NCBI RefSeq assembly: GCF_029784135.1
Contig: NC_073746.1
Location: 158,151,108 to 158,215,107 of the forward strand
Direction: 5' to 3'
DNA from: Toxorhynchites rutilus septentrionalis
Taxonomy: Eukaryota > Arthropoda > Insecta > Diptera > Culicidae
DNA length: 64,000 nt
This document shows positions 33,061-44,397 of the stretch, in pieces. Position 1 is the stretch's first letter. Each line of letters opens with the position of its first letter. The notes beneath the pieces were generated by a model that saw only the letters and a list, made by a program, of their open reading frames with translations, was not told the DNA's origin and ran no database searches. The translations under genes were made by a program, and so were the position numbers.

Positions 33061-35840
33061 AGCCCAAACAACAGAAATAAATAAACAAATTAATCACATG
33101 CTCGATAATAAAATAATTCAACATTCCATCTCACCATATAACTCACCAATATTACTGGTTCCCAAAAAATCTAACAACCAAGATAAGAAATGGCGATTGG
33201 TGGTTGATTTCCGCCAACTAAACAAAAAAATTACACCAGATAAATTTCCACTTCCAAGAATAGACGAAATCCTTGATAATTTAGGTAGAGCAAAATACTT
33301 TTCCACATTAGATTTAATGTCAGGTTTTCACCAAATAGAACTTGACGACAAATCAAAAAAATACACAGCATTTTCAACGTCTAACGGCCACTACGAATTC
33401 ACTAGGTTACCTTTCGGCCTTAATATATCCCCAAACAGTTTCCAGAGAATGATGTCCATAGCTCTCAGCGGACTACCTCCCCAATGTGCATTTCTTTATA
33501 TTGACGACATAATCGTTGTTGGATGTTCTGTAACTCATCACCTCAACAATTTAGAAAATGTATTTCAACAACTACAAAAGTATAACCTAAAATTAAATCC
33601 CCAAAAGTGCTTATTTTTTAGACCCGACGTGACATACCTAGGACACAATATTTCAGCTGTCGGCATACAGCCCGACCAAACAAAATTTTCAGCAATATTA
33701 AATTACCCCACACCTTCGACTCCCGATGAAGTCAGGCGTTTTGTAGCCTTCTGTAATTATTATCGAAGGTTTATACCGAATTTCGCAGAAATAGCACACC
33801 CATTGAACAAACTGCTAAGAAAAAACGTAAAATTTGACTGGACCCCCGAATGTCAAATAGCATTTAATAAATTAAAGAATGAACTCATTTCACCAACGTT
33901 ACTTCAATTTCCTGATTTTACACGAGAATTCAAACTAATAACTGACGCCTCGCAAGTGGCATGTGGCGCAGTATTAACCCAAGAACAAGACGGAATAGAA
34001 CTTCCAATAGCCTATGCGAGCAAAGCCTTCACGAAAGGTGAGGCAAATAAATCAACGATTGAACAGGAATTGATTGCAATTCACTGGGCAATAACGTATT
34101 TTAGACCCTATCTTTATGGTAGAAAATTCACTGTGAAGACAGATCATAGACCTTTAGTTTACCTATTTTCTATGAAAGACCCCTCATCAAAACTCACTAG
34201 AATGAGGCTGGATCTAGAGGAATTTAATTTCGACGTAGAATACTTACAAGGAAAACTAAATGTAACGGCTGATGCCCTATCAAGAATAAAAATTGACTCT
34301 GAAACACTGAAAACAGTGATGGCCATGCAAACTAGAGCCATGACTAGGAAAACACAAAGAATTGAAAATAACCCCGAAAAAGCGAATTTCACTGCACTCG
34401 ACAACACCGAGTCTGATCAACTTAAAGTGTACGAGGCAGTCGAACCTAGAGAATGGGAGAGTCTACCCAAACTTCAATGCGGACGCGCATTTGAAAGTAA
34501 TGAAATCACTTGTGAAAATGAAACTGAAATAATAAAATGCGCAATAACAAACAAAACAGGATATAGAGAAAAAATGTCGACATACACTGAAATTGCAAGC
34601 AATGACGAAAAATCCCTAGGAAACTTATTACAAAAAATTGAAAATATGACCAAGAAACTGAGAATAAGCGTGATAGCTCTAGCGTTATCGAGCGCAATAT
34701 TCCAATTATGCAGCGTTCAACTCTTCAAGAAGACTTGTAACGACTCACTAAAAGACTTGCAAATAGTGCTCTACACACCCAAGCGTGTGATAGAAAGCAG
34801 TGAAGAAAAACTAAGTATCCTAAAAAATTTTCACAACACACCAATAGGCGGACACGTTGGTGCCAGCCGACTATACAAAAAACTCAGTAGACTCTATTCG
34901 TGGACAAAAATGAAACAAGAAATTTATGATTACGTCAGAAATTGCATACAGTGCAAACAGAACAAATACTTAACGACATCTAACGAAAATTATATACAAA
35001 CCAAAACCCCTCAAAAACCCTTCGACCATATATCCATGGACACGATTGGCCCCTTCAATAAATCAAATTCCGGAAACAGATACGCCCTAACTATCCAATG
35101 TAACCTTTCCAAATATGTAATAATAAAACCAACCTCCGACAAACAAGCATCTACAATAGCAAGAGCTTTCGTCGAAAACTGCATCCTTGTTTACGGCACT
35201 CCTTCTGTTATCCAAACAGATCAAGGAACCGAATACAAGAATTAATTATTCGAGAACATATCTAGACTATTACAGATAAAACAAAATTTTTCGACACCCT
35301 ATCACCCCCAATCCATAGGAGGACTAGAAAGGAATCACCGTTGTCTGAATGAATACGTAAGACAATTTGTCAACCCTACACAAAGTGATTGGGATGACTG
35401 GCTGCCTTACTACACATTCTGTTACAACACGACTCCTCACACAGACTTTTCCTACACACCTTTCGAACTCGTTTTTGGCAGAAACGCCATACTACCCTTC
35501 AATATCCAAAATCCTACACATATAGAACCAATATACAATCTCGAAGACTACCACAAAGAGCTACAGTTCAAACTAAAAGTTACAGCAAAGACTACTAAAG
35601 AGTTAATTGATAAAATAAAAAAGAAGCGTACAGATAAACAAAGTGAACTTGCCAAACCAATACAAATAAAAATAGGAGATTCAGTCCTGTTAACGAATGA
35701 GAACAGAAGAAAACTAGATAAAATATACCTTGGACCATTCCAAATAATATCAATTGAGCATCCCAATGTCACAATTGTAGACATTAAAACTAAAAACAAA
35801 CAGACTATACATAAAAATCGCATAATAAAATGCAACTAAT
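33046..35840 (+). pseudogene. Gypsy pol: RT, RNase H and integrase, with one internal stop
   Basis: RT motifs are in order: WRLVVDFRQLNKK, FSTLDLMSGFHQI, RLPFGLNISPNSFQ and catalytic YIDDIIVVG (Asp-Asp near 33505). RNase H follows, with ITDASQVACGAVL, EQELIAIHWAI and TDHRPLVYL. A linker of about 170 residues leads to the integrase HHCC zinc site (GGHVGASRLYKKL, CIQCKQNK), then Asp in SMDTIGPF, Asp in QTDQGTEYK and Glu in GGLERNHR. The TAA at 35243-35245 lies between the second Asp and the Glu and removes the end of the integrase. Beyond it the frame is open to the natural stop at 35838-35840. There is no env frame. The domain order is typical of the gypsy group. Confidence 0.88.
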
Positions 35841-36130
35841 GAGCAACCCATCTCCATTAGGGGGAAGGGAATGCATAACTAAATTAAATTCCCAGACGAT
35901 CACGAGTTTATAATATTACCTATTCAAATACCTATGTTGTATTGTATACTACAACAGTTTACCAAGTTAGTAATTAGTTAGTTAATTAACTCGAATACAA
36001 AAAAAAATGTACATATTCCAAATATTAAACAAACATGTTTATACATACAAAAACCAGAATAATTGTAAGGTCAGACGAATTCTAGGCGAAATTTACTGAA
36101 CACGAATGATTCCATTAGATTACATCATTC
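35841..36130 (+). other. Gypsy 3' non-coding region
   Basis: About 290 AT-rich bases follow pol without a frame for an envelope protein. The element therefore looks like a plain retrotransposon rather than an errantivirus-like one. Confidence 0.6.
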
Positions 36131-36146
36131 TCAAAAAGAGGGAAGG
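36131..36146 (+). promoter_or_regulatory. Polypurine tract of the gypsy element
   Basis: The purine run AAAAAGAGGGAAGG lies directly against the TG of the right LTR, the position where plus-strand synthesis is primed. Confidence 0.85.
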
Positions 36147-36653
36147 TGTAACAGGATCACTGGACCACCTACAACCCGATACACATGCCCTTATGGCAAC
36201 AAAATTCTAGCAAGTGCGTCACGCTGTGCAACCAAAATAAACATGCGAACCATGTCGTAAATTCAGGCCAAGGTTCCGATGGTTATTTATTGCATAATAT
36301 GACGCGCTGACCATTAACTTCCTTTGTTTACTTTTGCACTTCTTCGCTAGCTTCGCTAGCGTGAATTTAATGACAAACACATGCTTGCGCAAATGCGCAA
36401 ACGTTTCCTATTTATGCTTTCGATTCCGGTTGACATCTTTTCGGACACATGTGTTATGTGTTTTACTACAATTCGCCTGACCACGCATAATAATAGAATT
36501 TAGGTTGTAGCTAGTTGTAAGAAATAAACGAATTGAATAAAAGGGAGTCTGACCCAGTTGGGCGGACTCAGTATGAACGCGTACGTGAAAGTCTTTTCAT
36601 ATAACCGAAAGAAACTACTGGGTGTCCACATGGCGATCCTGCGACCTGCGACA
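36147..36653 (+). repeat. 3' LTR of the gypsy element, 507 bp
   Basis: It has the same length and ends as the left LTR (20363-20869), with one base difference seen by eye. CTTT follows at 36654-36657. Confidence 0.93.
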
Positions 36654-36657
36654 CTTT

Positions 36658-36833
36658 TGAGCCTTTACCTGCTCCGAATCCGTGTCTGCCTCCCGGAACT
36701 TCGCAATTTCGTCCGCTTCTCTCCGGATGCAATCAATCAACTGCTTCTCCTCCAGCAATGTCTCCATACGAAAACACCAGTTCGGGAAATTCTTCCCATC
36801 GAAAAAATATACTTTTTGAGTTTCCGCTTGCAT
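36658..36833 (-). pseudogene. Copia gag, N-terminal part
   Basis: The ATG is on the minus strand at 36833. The segment begins MQAETQKVYFFDGKNF and continues FPNWCFRMETLLEEKQL, the typical start of copia gag where F/Y-DG-x-N-F/Y precedes the W-x-x-R/K-M helix. It ends at the gypsy target site, and the reading continues at 20358. The two parts are in phase across the CTTT duplication, so the gypsy insertion is the only break in this stretch. Confidence 0.88.
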
Positions 36834-36875
36834 TTTTTTTTAAATCAACAATGTTCGTCTCCGGGTTACGGGTTT

Positions 36876-36890
36876 TCTGGGCCCATAACC
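36876..36890 (-). promoter_or_regulatory. Copia primer-binding site (internal tRNA-iMet type)
   Basis: On the minus strand GGTTATGGGCCCAGA follows the LTR end. Drosophila copia uses a closely similar sequence that pairs with an internal part of initiator tRNA-Met, from a cleaved tRNA half, not with the CCA end. This is strong support for the copia assignment. Confidence 0.82.
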
Positions 36891-37008
36891 TGTCTTGATT
36901 ACAGAGTACAAAGGAAAGACGACTTGTTCGGTTGACGGTATAATTCAATCTGATTTTATTCTAGTACTTAGTAATGCATGGTAACTACGATTGGTTTGCG
37001 TGTTGACA
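36891..37008 (-). repeat. 5' LTR of the copia element, about 118 bp
   Basis: It lies between the primer-binding site and position 37008. On the minus strand it starts TGTCAACACGC and ends AATCAAGACA, so the ends form a TGTC/GACA inverted pair. The length is short but within the range for small copia elements. The partner LTR is not in the window because the copia 3' end is lost at 17345. Confidence 0.6.
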
Positions 37009-37049
37009 GTTTCTACAAGACGTCACTTGAAAAGTAAATTTGGCGAACG

Positions 37050-37300
37050 TGTTATTTAGATAAATTGACCTGTGGATTGGCCGCCTCATTCATACGATTT
37101 GACGCCATTGGATTTCTTTTCATGGGGCTATGTCAAGTCAAGTCAAGTTTAGAAGAGCTCAGAGACAACATCCAACGCGAAGTTCGCAGCATTCCGGTCA
37201 GAATGTGTGGGCGAATAGTGAAAAATTGGGTTCAACGGATCGATCGCTGTAAACGGGCCCATTGTATTCATATGACCGAAATCGAATTTCATTTTTAAAA
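37050..37300 (+). pseudogene. C-terminal remnant of a mariner/Tc1-superfamily transposase
   Basis: One frame gives DWPPHSYDLTPLDFFSWGYV, the block that carries the third catalytic residue in this superfamily. After a frameshift near 37145, another frame gives LEELRDNIQREVRSIP and IVKNWVQRIDRC up to the stop at 37298. This matches the conserved end of arthropod mariner-like transposases with the PLDFFLWGYVK block. The N-terminal two thirds and terminal repeats were not found. It is dead. Confidence 0.75.
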
Positions 37301-40010
37301 TGTAGGAGTTGAACTACAACCAGAATAAACATGAACTCAATATCTCATACATAAACTGTGTTTAATTAAAAAAAATGTTAACAAGTCTTTAATTGAAAGA
37401 CTCGTTACAATCGAAATGTTAAGGGTGTGGAACGCTGTCGCCGTCAGCGATCCCGGGAACTTTTTGATTAAAGTGCATTTGGACCGAAAAAATGAAATCA
37501 ATCAAATAGTCATTATAGTCACCTGATGATTTAGCCGAAAAGCGTTTTATAGATAAGATCGTTCAGAATTGGGACATTAATTTTCGGTGATTACAGCTTC
37601 ACCAGTTGGCAGAATTGAAGGATAGTATTTAGTATCTAGTAAACAGACCTTCGTTGTCAATTCTCTCCATAATTTGAGGAGAACGTGGAATCTAGTCTGC
37701 AAGAAGAGATAAGCATGCATGAGAGAAGAGGAAAAATTATTGTGCACTTGCAAAATTTAAAAGTACACGGATACCCACTCCACGGCCAGCGAAATAAAAA
37801 CTAAAACCTAATTTTAAACATTTAAATAATTATATATAAGCTCCCCTAATAGTAAATGTTCGTAGATTTTGAGTTCTTACTTTTGATTTTATAAGAATTT
37901 ATTTTGCTTTAAAGCCACTCCTGTCGCCCTATAATTTTCTTAAAATGTGATCTCTTTAAAACTAAACCCGAACCATTCTATTGCTCCGGATAATTATCTA
38001 GTTAAACAATTAAATCTAGCCTCTCCTGTCATGATCTTCGGTAGCAACACGAAAAAAAACTACTGCTTCACCCTCTGTACGCACCAACGACCAAGATGAA
38101 CCCAATCGATATCAATGTTCATGTTTTTTCTGCTCCGTTTGAACTTTCCAAACCGTTTCGCTTTGATGTAAACAGACGCAGCTAATCTTGCCGAACAGAT
38201 CTTTACGCAAAATACGATATCCTCGAAAAGTTACCGTTCGTCCCTGCGCTTTGGGATGCGCTATCCCTCCGTGTAGCAGCACATTCGGCAATCGACAAAA
38301 TTATGATTACAAAAATTGCCGAAAATTTGTTCAACAATCGCAGCCAGGTTGAGAATAGAGAGCAAAAAAAAGCCGGCTCACTGATTGTGATCGGCGGAAA
38401 GTAGGCACGCAGTGAACCCTGAATCGTCCGCACGGATTCCCATTGGGCTGGGACAGTAACTCTATACTGCGGTGCAAAGGAAGCAACATATTCTACAGCT
38501 GATGACATTAACGGAACTGCTCTAAGCATCGGCCGGCCGGGAGGACAAAGGGCGTGCGGCATGGGAATATGTGGGTTTGTCTGGCTCTGAGTCTACGGTT
38601 ATGACGGATTCGCTTTCAAGTTTCCCTTTTGCATGATGATCAGCTCGATTTTGTGGTTTATCTGGTTTGGTGCTAGTTCTGTGCGGTTCACATTACAGAA
38701 CGCGGGCAGGAAGCGATTTTCCCTTTCGTATTTACTCCTTCGATATACTCGAAATGGCATTGCCGACGTTGTGGTCTTCGCGGAGATCGGTTCCCTTAGA
38801 TGTGGAGAGGCATCTCCGTGATTTCGTGGATTTAATTGATTGCCAATGAAGATAATGAACGATTTGTGGTACACAATTTGGTCTGATAGCGAGGGGTGAA
38901 CGCGATGTTGTTTGTAGGATAATCATTAACGTGTTGTCACAATAAGGCCGCTACCGAGAGCGGAACATCAGCCCGGACCACCTGACTGTCATTTAATGCA
39001 TTATAATCCAAGAATATATTGACAAAATTCTTACAAATGTATAATAGTGTTATCCATATTCACTAAGAAACCAACAGTGTCTTAAAATTCTCCCTTTAAA
39101 CAGTTAAACAGAAAAAAACATTCCTAAAAATGTTCCCTCTTACGTAGAATAAACTCACATTCAAGCCGGATGATCACAATCATCCAGGAAGGAGAAAACA
39201 GTTTTCTCATATCAGAACGTCTCCTTCACTTTAGCGCTGAAGATGGCCATTAAAACGGTGGCCAGAATCGGGGAGGAATTTTGATTGATGTTTGACTGAG
39301 CGAAATAAAATGCGAAATGTGCGGCAAAGATGTGTGTGTATGTGTGTGTGTTTGTGCATGTGAATGTGCGCTTTCATATGGAGGATGTAATAATTTTCCT
39401 TTTGTCATCGTGCTGTGATGGTCCCATATATATGATTACGACCGGTTCTTATTATGTAGGGCTGTAGAGACTGCAGAAAGGTCGCCGGGTTTTCGCCCGA
39501 AGAGTACCCAGCAGAGATGCTGCGAAATTATTTCAATTATCTTCCCTCCGTAAACATTTATACTTGCCATCAGCTAAACAAATGTCAGAATGAGTGGGAT
39601 GAATTCGCTGTGGATTTCTCTTGCTGAAGTTTTTACAGGTTCCTGCTACCTTACGACCATTCAGATGTCCGGATATTGTTAAATATGGTGCATTCTTACG
39701 AGACAAATCTTTAAAAAATGGCATGAAGAATTCGAGCAGTAGCTGTTTGGAACAGAGGTGAACGCATGTACATGATTGTGCATTTTCAACTGTTCATTGT
39801 ATTTAGTTGAATGTTTTGGAATTAACCTGTGATACCGAATATCACAGAGACTTCGTAATTTTTCACGTTACAAAGTTATAATATTTGAACTTTTGACCCA
39901 CGATAGGGTTACATCTGTCTGGTTTTTAATTTTAGTTTCAATTACAAAATTGAAAGTATTTCCATGACATTGATAAGATGTCTTGTTATAGACAGTTCCA
40001 TTCATGTGGA
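37301..40010. other. No gene recognised; TG-rich microsatellite at 39331-39365
   Basis: A 119-codon frame on the minus strand (38203-38562) and smaller ones have no recognisable motif and look accidental. A GT-rich low-complexity tract is at 39331-39365. Part of this stretch (38200-38900) has a more balanced composition than its neighbours and could be non-transposon DNA. Confidence 0.4.
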
Positions 40011-40159
40011 GGTGATCTGGCGTAGTGGTAACATCCATGCCTCTCACGCTAAAGGTCACGAGTTCAATTCTCTCTCCCGACATTCTTCCAAAAATGGAAG
40101 TAAAAGTGACGAACCAGCCAAATTGAGTTGAAAATCACTATAATTCAGTTAAAAAAAAA
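40011..40159 (+). repeat. tRNA-derived SINE, second family, copy 1
   Basis: It has an A box (TGGCGTAGTGGTA, 40018-40030), a near-consensus B box (GAGTTCAATTC, 40060-40070), a body with CCGACATTCTTCCAAAAATGG and an A(9) tail. It aligns with 41434-41610. Confidence 0.72.
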
Positions 40160-41433
40160 GTTCCATTCATTCCATTCACTGTATGTATCCGTACGCATTA
40201 CTATTTTTACTACAACGCTCTCAGTTTGTTAAATCTGGAAAGTCTCGAAGTATATTGTTTGGAAAGTTACCTTTTCCAGTGAGACAAATATTGTTCGATT
40301 CAATCATTTCTAAAAATGTTGTGACAAATGGAAGCCGAGAGAAGAAAATGAATTCTTGACACTATTTGGATTTTTGACATGATCAGATTCGAAATTTACG
40401 GGATTTGGAACGGGAATCTACCATCTATAGTATTGATTCCGTTGGTTGTTTGGTTGGTTGGTAATTGGTTCCGTGAATGAAAAATTACCACTGCATAGGA
40501 GAATATTGAGAGAAATTTGAGCTATCTGAGTACTCTGCGATGATGATATTGTCAAACAATGAAATTGCAACAGAATTATCGTCAGATCGTCTGAATTATC
40601 ATCGACCATTTGCGAGACAGTTATGATTCGTTTCAAGCAAGCGGTCAAACTGGGACAAACAAGGTAACAGCACTCATGATCTGCCAATAAATGTGGATGA
40701 GGCCCAAACCAGAAGTTTTCGGTAAAAATAAGACTATAGACTCGAGGATCGTCAATGAAAAGTTTAAGAAAACATTGACATTGAAAGCATGACTTAGAAT
40801 GAAAGCTCCATGATTTGATTCACTATTAATCATGAGTTGAACAGATTACGAGCTGTACAAACAGCTAGTAGCAATGAACGCTCTACCTTCATAATTAAAA
40901 ATATTTCTCTTTGTAACTCTGAGATGACCAATGCACGCTAGATTCAATCTTGACCAGATAAATAAAGTACTCTTTTCACACGTTTTGTGTACGAATCGAA
41001 CCAGAAATTTGGAACGCGAGAGTGAATGTCTCTATGATATACGATTTGCACACGCTCGCACTCTCCTCTCAGTTTTCCTTGCCATGCACCGAACATTGAA
41101 TTTGACACTCTATTTTCCTCAGAGAGCATTCGCGTTTTCTTTAATCAAAATGAAGAAAAACAATTTGCGCTTTAGCAGTTTTTTTTGCAAATATATTCAA
41201 GATTCCATTAGGATTAAGCTAATTTGATGTTGGATTTCTACTTGGTTGTTTTCGTCCAAATGATGTGAGAGAAAAATCAAACTGAATTTTTATGTCTTTT
41301 TGAAGTTGAATAAAAACTTTGATTTTAGCTCCGGATTTGCACTTGGCACTGGTAATTAACCGTTTCAAAAAAAACTATCTCGTGATAAAGCTGGTTTCTC
41401 CCACCAATATTTTAACTGAATCCCGCTTTGAAG
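40160..41433. other. No gene recognised between the two SINEs
   Basis: AT-rich sequence with small frames lacking motifs. Nothing further seen. Confidence 0.4.
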
Positions 41434-41612
41434 ACGATCTGGCGTAGTTGTAACATCGGTACCTCTCACGCTAAAGCTCACGAGTTCAATTCTAACTCAT
41501 TTCACTCATCACTCAATTCTCATTCTCACAATTCCCGACATTCTTCCAAAAATGGAATTAAAACTTACGAACCAGCCAAAAACTGTTGAAAATCACTATA
41601 ATACAGAAAATG
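41434..41612 (+). repeat. tRNA-derived SINE, second family, copy 2
   Basis: The head matches copy 1 (GATCTGGCGTAGTTGTAACATC). Between the B box and the CCGACATTC body there is an extra stretch of about 40 bases made of CTCAT/CTCAATTCTC repeats that copy 1 lacks. It ends in CACTATAATACAG plus A. Confidence 0.7.
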
Positions 41613-41779
41613 AGGAAACTCTCAAATTATAACTGAATCCCGAATCCTGAAGCAAAGAAGGCACTATAATACAGCAAAAAAAAATAGGAATAGGGATATA
41701 TGGCATTCTAAGGGTATTTAATGTATACATATTTCTACCACAGCAGGTCAATACAATACGATTTTTTCAGCAGCATTTG

Positions 41780-41935
41780 ATACCATCAATCACCAAATAA
41801 AATCACCAAGCTCCAATATCTTGGCTTCAGCGGCTCCTTTCTGTGTTGGCTGCAATTATATCTGACAGGCCGTAAAATGTTAGTGAAAATTGGGGACACC
41901 GTCTCGAAGCCTTTTCGGATAACGTTAGGTATTGT
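41780..41935 (+). pseudogene. Reverse-transcriptase fragment of a Jockey/CR1-type element
   Basis: One frame reads FSAAFDTINHQI (RT motif A), and after a frameshift near 41808 another reads KLQYLGFSGSFLCWLQLYL followed by GRKMLVKIGD. This order matches the motif A to motif B spacing of APE-type LINEs. Both ends are lost, and the catalytic box is absent. Confidence 0.75.
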
Positions 41936-42280
41936 CTTTATTGTTGTCTTTATTATTTATTTATCACTAGTTTACCCGGAAAACTTCGTCCCGCCCCAAA
42001 TTTGTTTTTTGTTATCAATACCTTCAAACATTCACGTTTTCGCAAGTTCATGAGTCCAATCGCAGAACTGTTCATTGATTGATCTTCTAATGGACCCCGT
42101 TGAATTTACCTTTTAGTAAAAAGTTCCTAGTACTTCTACAAAAACTCATCATTATCATTTTCAGATACAATTCTCGTTCAAGATTTTTCAACCACTTGCA
42201 AATAACATTTTTCTCCGTTACATGGAATAAATGTTTGATACAGAAAATATGATAGTATGAAGACAGACACTTACAGAGAG

Positions 42281-42640
42281 AGGGGAGGAGTATCTAACCA
42301 CCGTAAAAACATTTATTGCACCCTAAAACCTTCAAATGCCTAATTTGGTTTCGTTTGCTTGATTAAGTCTCGAGTAATACAGAAATTTGTGTTTCGTTTG
42401 TATAGCAGCCCCCTCTAAGAAAGAGGGAGGAATATCTAACCACCATAGAATCATTTATTGCACCCTAAAACCCCCAGATGCCTAATTTGGTTGCATTTGC
42501 TTGATTGATTCTCGAGTAATGCAGAAATCTGTGTTTCATTTGTATGGCAGCCACCCCTTAGAGAGGGGGGAGGGGTCTCAAACTATCATGAAAACCTTCC
42601 CCGGCCCCAAAAACCCTTACAAACCAATTTTCATGTCGAT
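42281..42640 (+). repeat. Tandem repeat, period about 143 bp, 2.5 units
   Basis: The landmark GGGAGGANTATCTAACCACC recurs at 42284 and 42426, with a diverged third at about 42568. Between them CATTTATTGCACCCTAAAAC and CTCGAGTAATNCAGAAAT also repeat at the same spacing. It leads into a GACA microsatellite (42657-42682). The function is unknown, and it may be the 3' tail of an unnamed element. Confidence 0.7.
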
Positions 42641-42687
42641 CGTTTCAGTAGTGTCTGTCTGACAGACAGACAGACAGACAGAAATTC

Positions 42688-43174
<487 letters not shown>

Positions 43175-44394
43175 TTCAAATGGACATTGGAATCAATTTT
43201 GCTTGGAGACACTGTCGCGGCCCGGACCACATCAAAGGAAAATACACAATGTAATTTTCAACACTTTATTTAAATCTAAACAAAACTTTAAAGTTACAAA
43301 ACAACAAACACCATTTAACACTAAAACACTAAACACATTTAAATCAACACTCATCCTGAATCCGCAACTGGAAAAGAATAATTAACGCATCTACATATTT
43401 GTTTATTAATCGATACTCACCTTTTCATCGGGAACAAAACATAAAACATTATTTGTACAACACACAATAATCACAACAAATAAACAATAACATCCCAATT
43501 GTCATAGAACGGGAACGGATGGAAACGAACCCGCTATACAACGCGTAATTGTTTATAGCGAACTTTCGAGAAGGAACCCGACCAAAGAAACAATTGCTAA
43601 AGGCTATTCAAATGACTATGGGCCAATAGTATAAATAGGGCACAAAATGTCAAGAACAAGTCAGTCACAATAAATCCGTCGATCAGTATACATCAAGCGT
43701 CTTGATTATATCTCATCACTTCTACATCGGGTAGCCAGTCTACTCTACTTCGGAACTTTGCTCAGAAACTATCTGGGCGGAGACAGACACAATATTACAG
43801 CGTGTTGACTGTGTTAAGGACCTAGTAGTCATACTCGATTCCAGGCTTACATTTCGCGATCATATTGCATATGTAACTTCGAAAGCATCTAAAGCACTTG
43901 GCTTTATGTTTCGCTCGACCAAACATTTCAAATAGTGCATACTGCTTGAAACCTGTATACTATGCCCTGGTCCGCTCAATACTCGAGTATGCGTCTGTAG
44001 TTTGGGCACCATACTACCAAAACAGCATTTTACGTGTGGAGGCTGTCCAGCGCAAGTTCTTGAGGTTTTCCTTGCGCCATCTACCATGGAGTAATCCTCA
44101 TAGTCTCCCTTGCTATGAACACCGCTGCAAACTTATTAGATTAGACACATTAGATGTTCGCATCTGATATTGGGTCACATTGATTGTCCCGACCTTCTGC
44201 AGCAAATCAGCTTCAACATACAAAATAGAAACCTTAGGTCTCATAATTTTCTACGAATGCGTTCAATGTTATAAATAATGTGTTCAAAACGCTAGGATTT
44301 GTAGCAGATTATAAATTTAGCAAGAAGCAATATTGATTGTAAAATAGTGAAATTAGATAAATAAAACCTTAAAAAAAAAAAAAAAAAAAAAAAA
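43175..44394 (+). mobile_element. Jockey-like element fragment with 3' end, split by a solo LTR
   Basis: The left part (43175-43212) ends at LLGDT, and after the solo LTR the reading continues ILQRVDCVKDLVVILDSRLT and further to ALVRSILEYASVVWAPYYQN and LRHLPWSNP. A TGA near 44166 and other changes break the C-terminus. The 3' end has AATAAA near 44361 and A(26) at 44371-44396. R4 copy D starts directly at the end of this A-run. Confidence 0.78.
43213..43785 (+). repeat. Solo LTR, 573 bp, with 5-bp target duplication GACAC
   Basis: It starts TGTCGCGGCCCGGACC and ends GGGCGGAGACA, with TGTC/GACA inverted ends. It is flanked by GACAC on both sides (43208-43212 and 43786-43790). A TATA box is present (GTATAAATAGG near 43630), followed by AATAAA near 43669. 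It interrupts a Jockey-like RT frame that is continuous when the LTR and one GACAC are disregarded. A solo LTR results from recombination between two LTRs. A Pao/BEL or gypsy origin is possible. The orientation is taken from the TATA-to-AATAAA order. Confidence 0.82.
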
Positions 44395-44397
44395 AAT

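Noticed and set aside
35841..36130. Envelope gene after gypsy pol
   Set aside because: Under 300 AT-rich bases with no frame; too short for an env protein.
38203..38562. 119-codon frame on the minus strand as a host gene
   Set aside because: No recognisable domain, no start context or neighbours supporting it; no partner exon seen.
43175..43175. 5' inversion (twin priming) of one LINE at the 42790-43174/43175-44394 junction
   Set aside because: Both sides contain the same C-terminal region of ORF2, so they are two separate copies rather than one inverted insertion.
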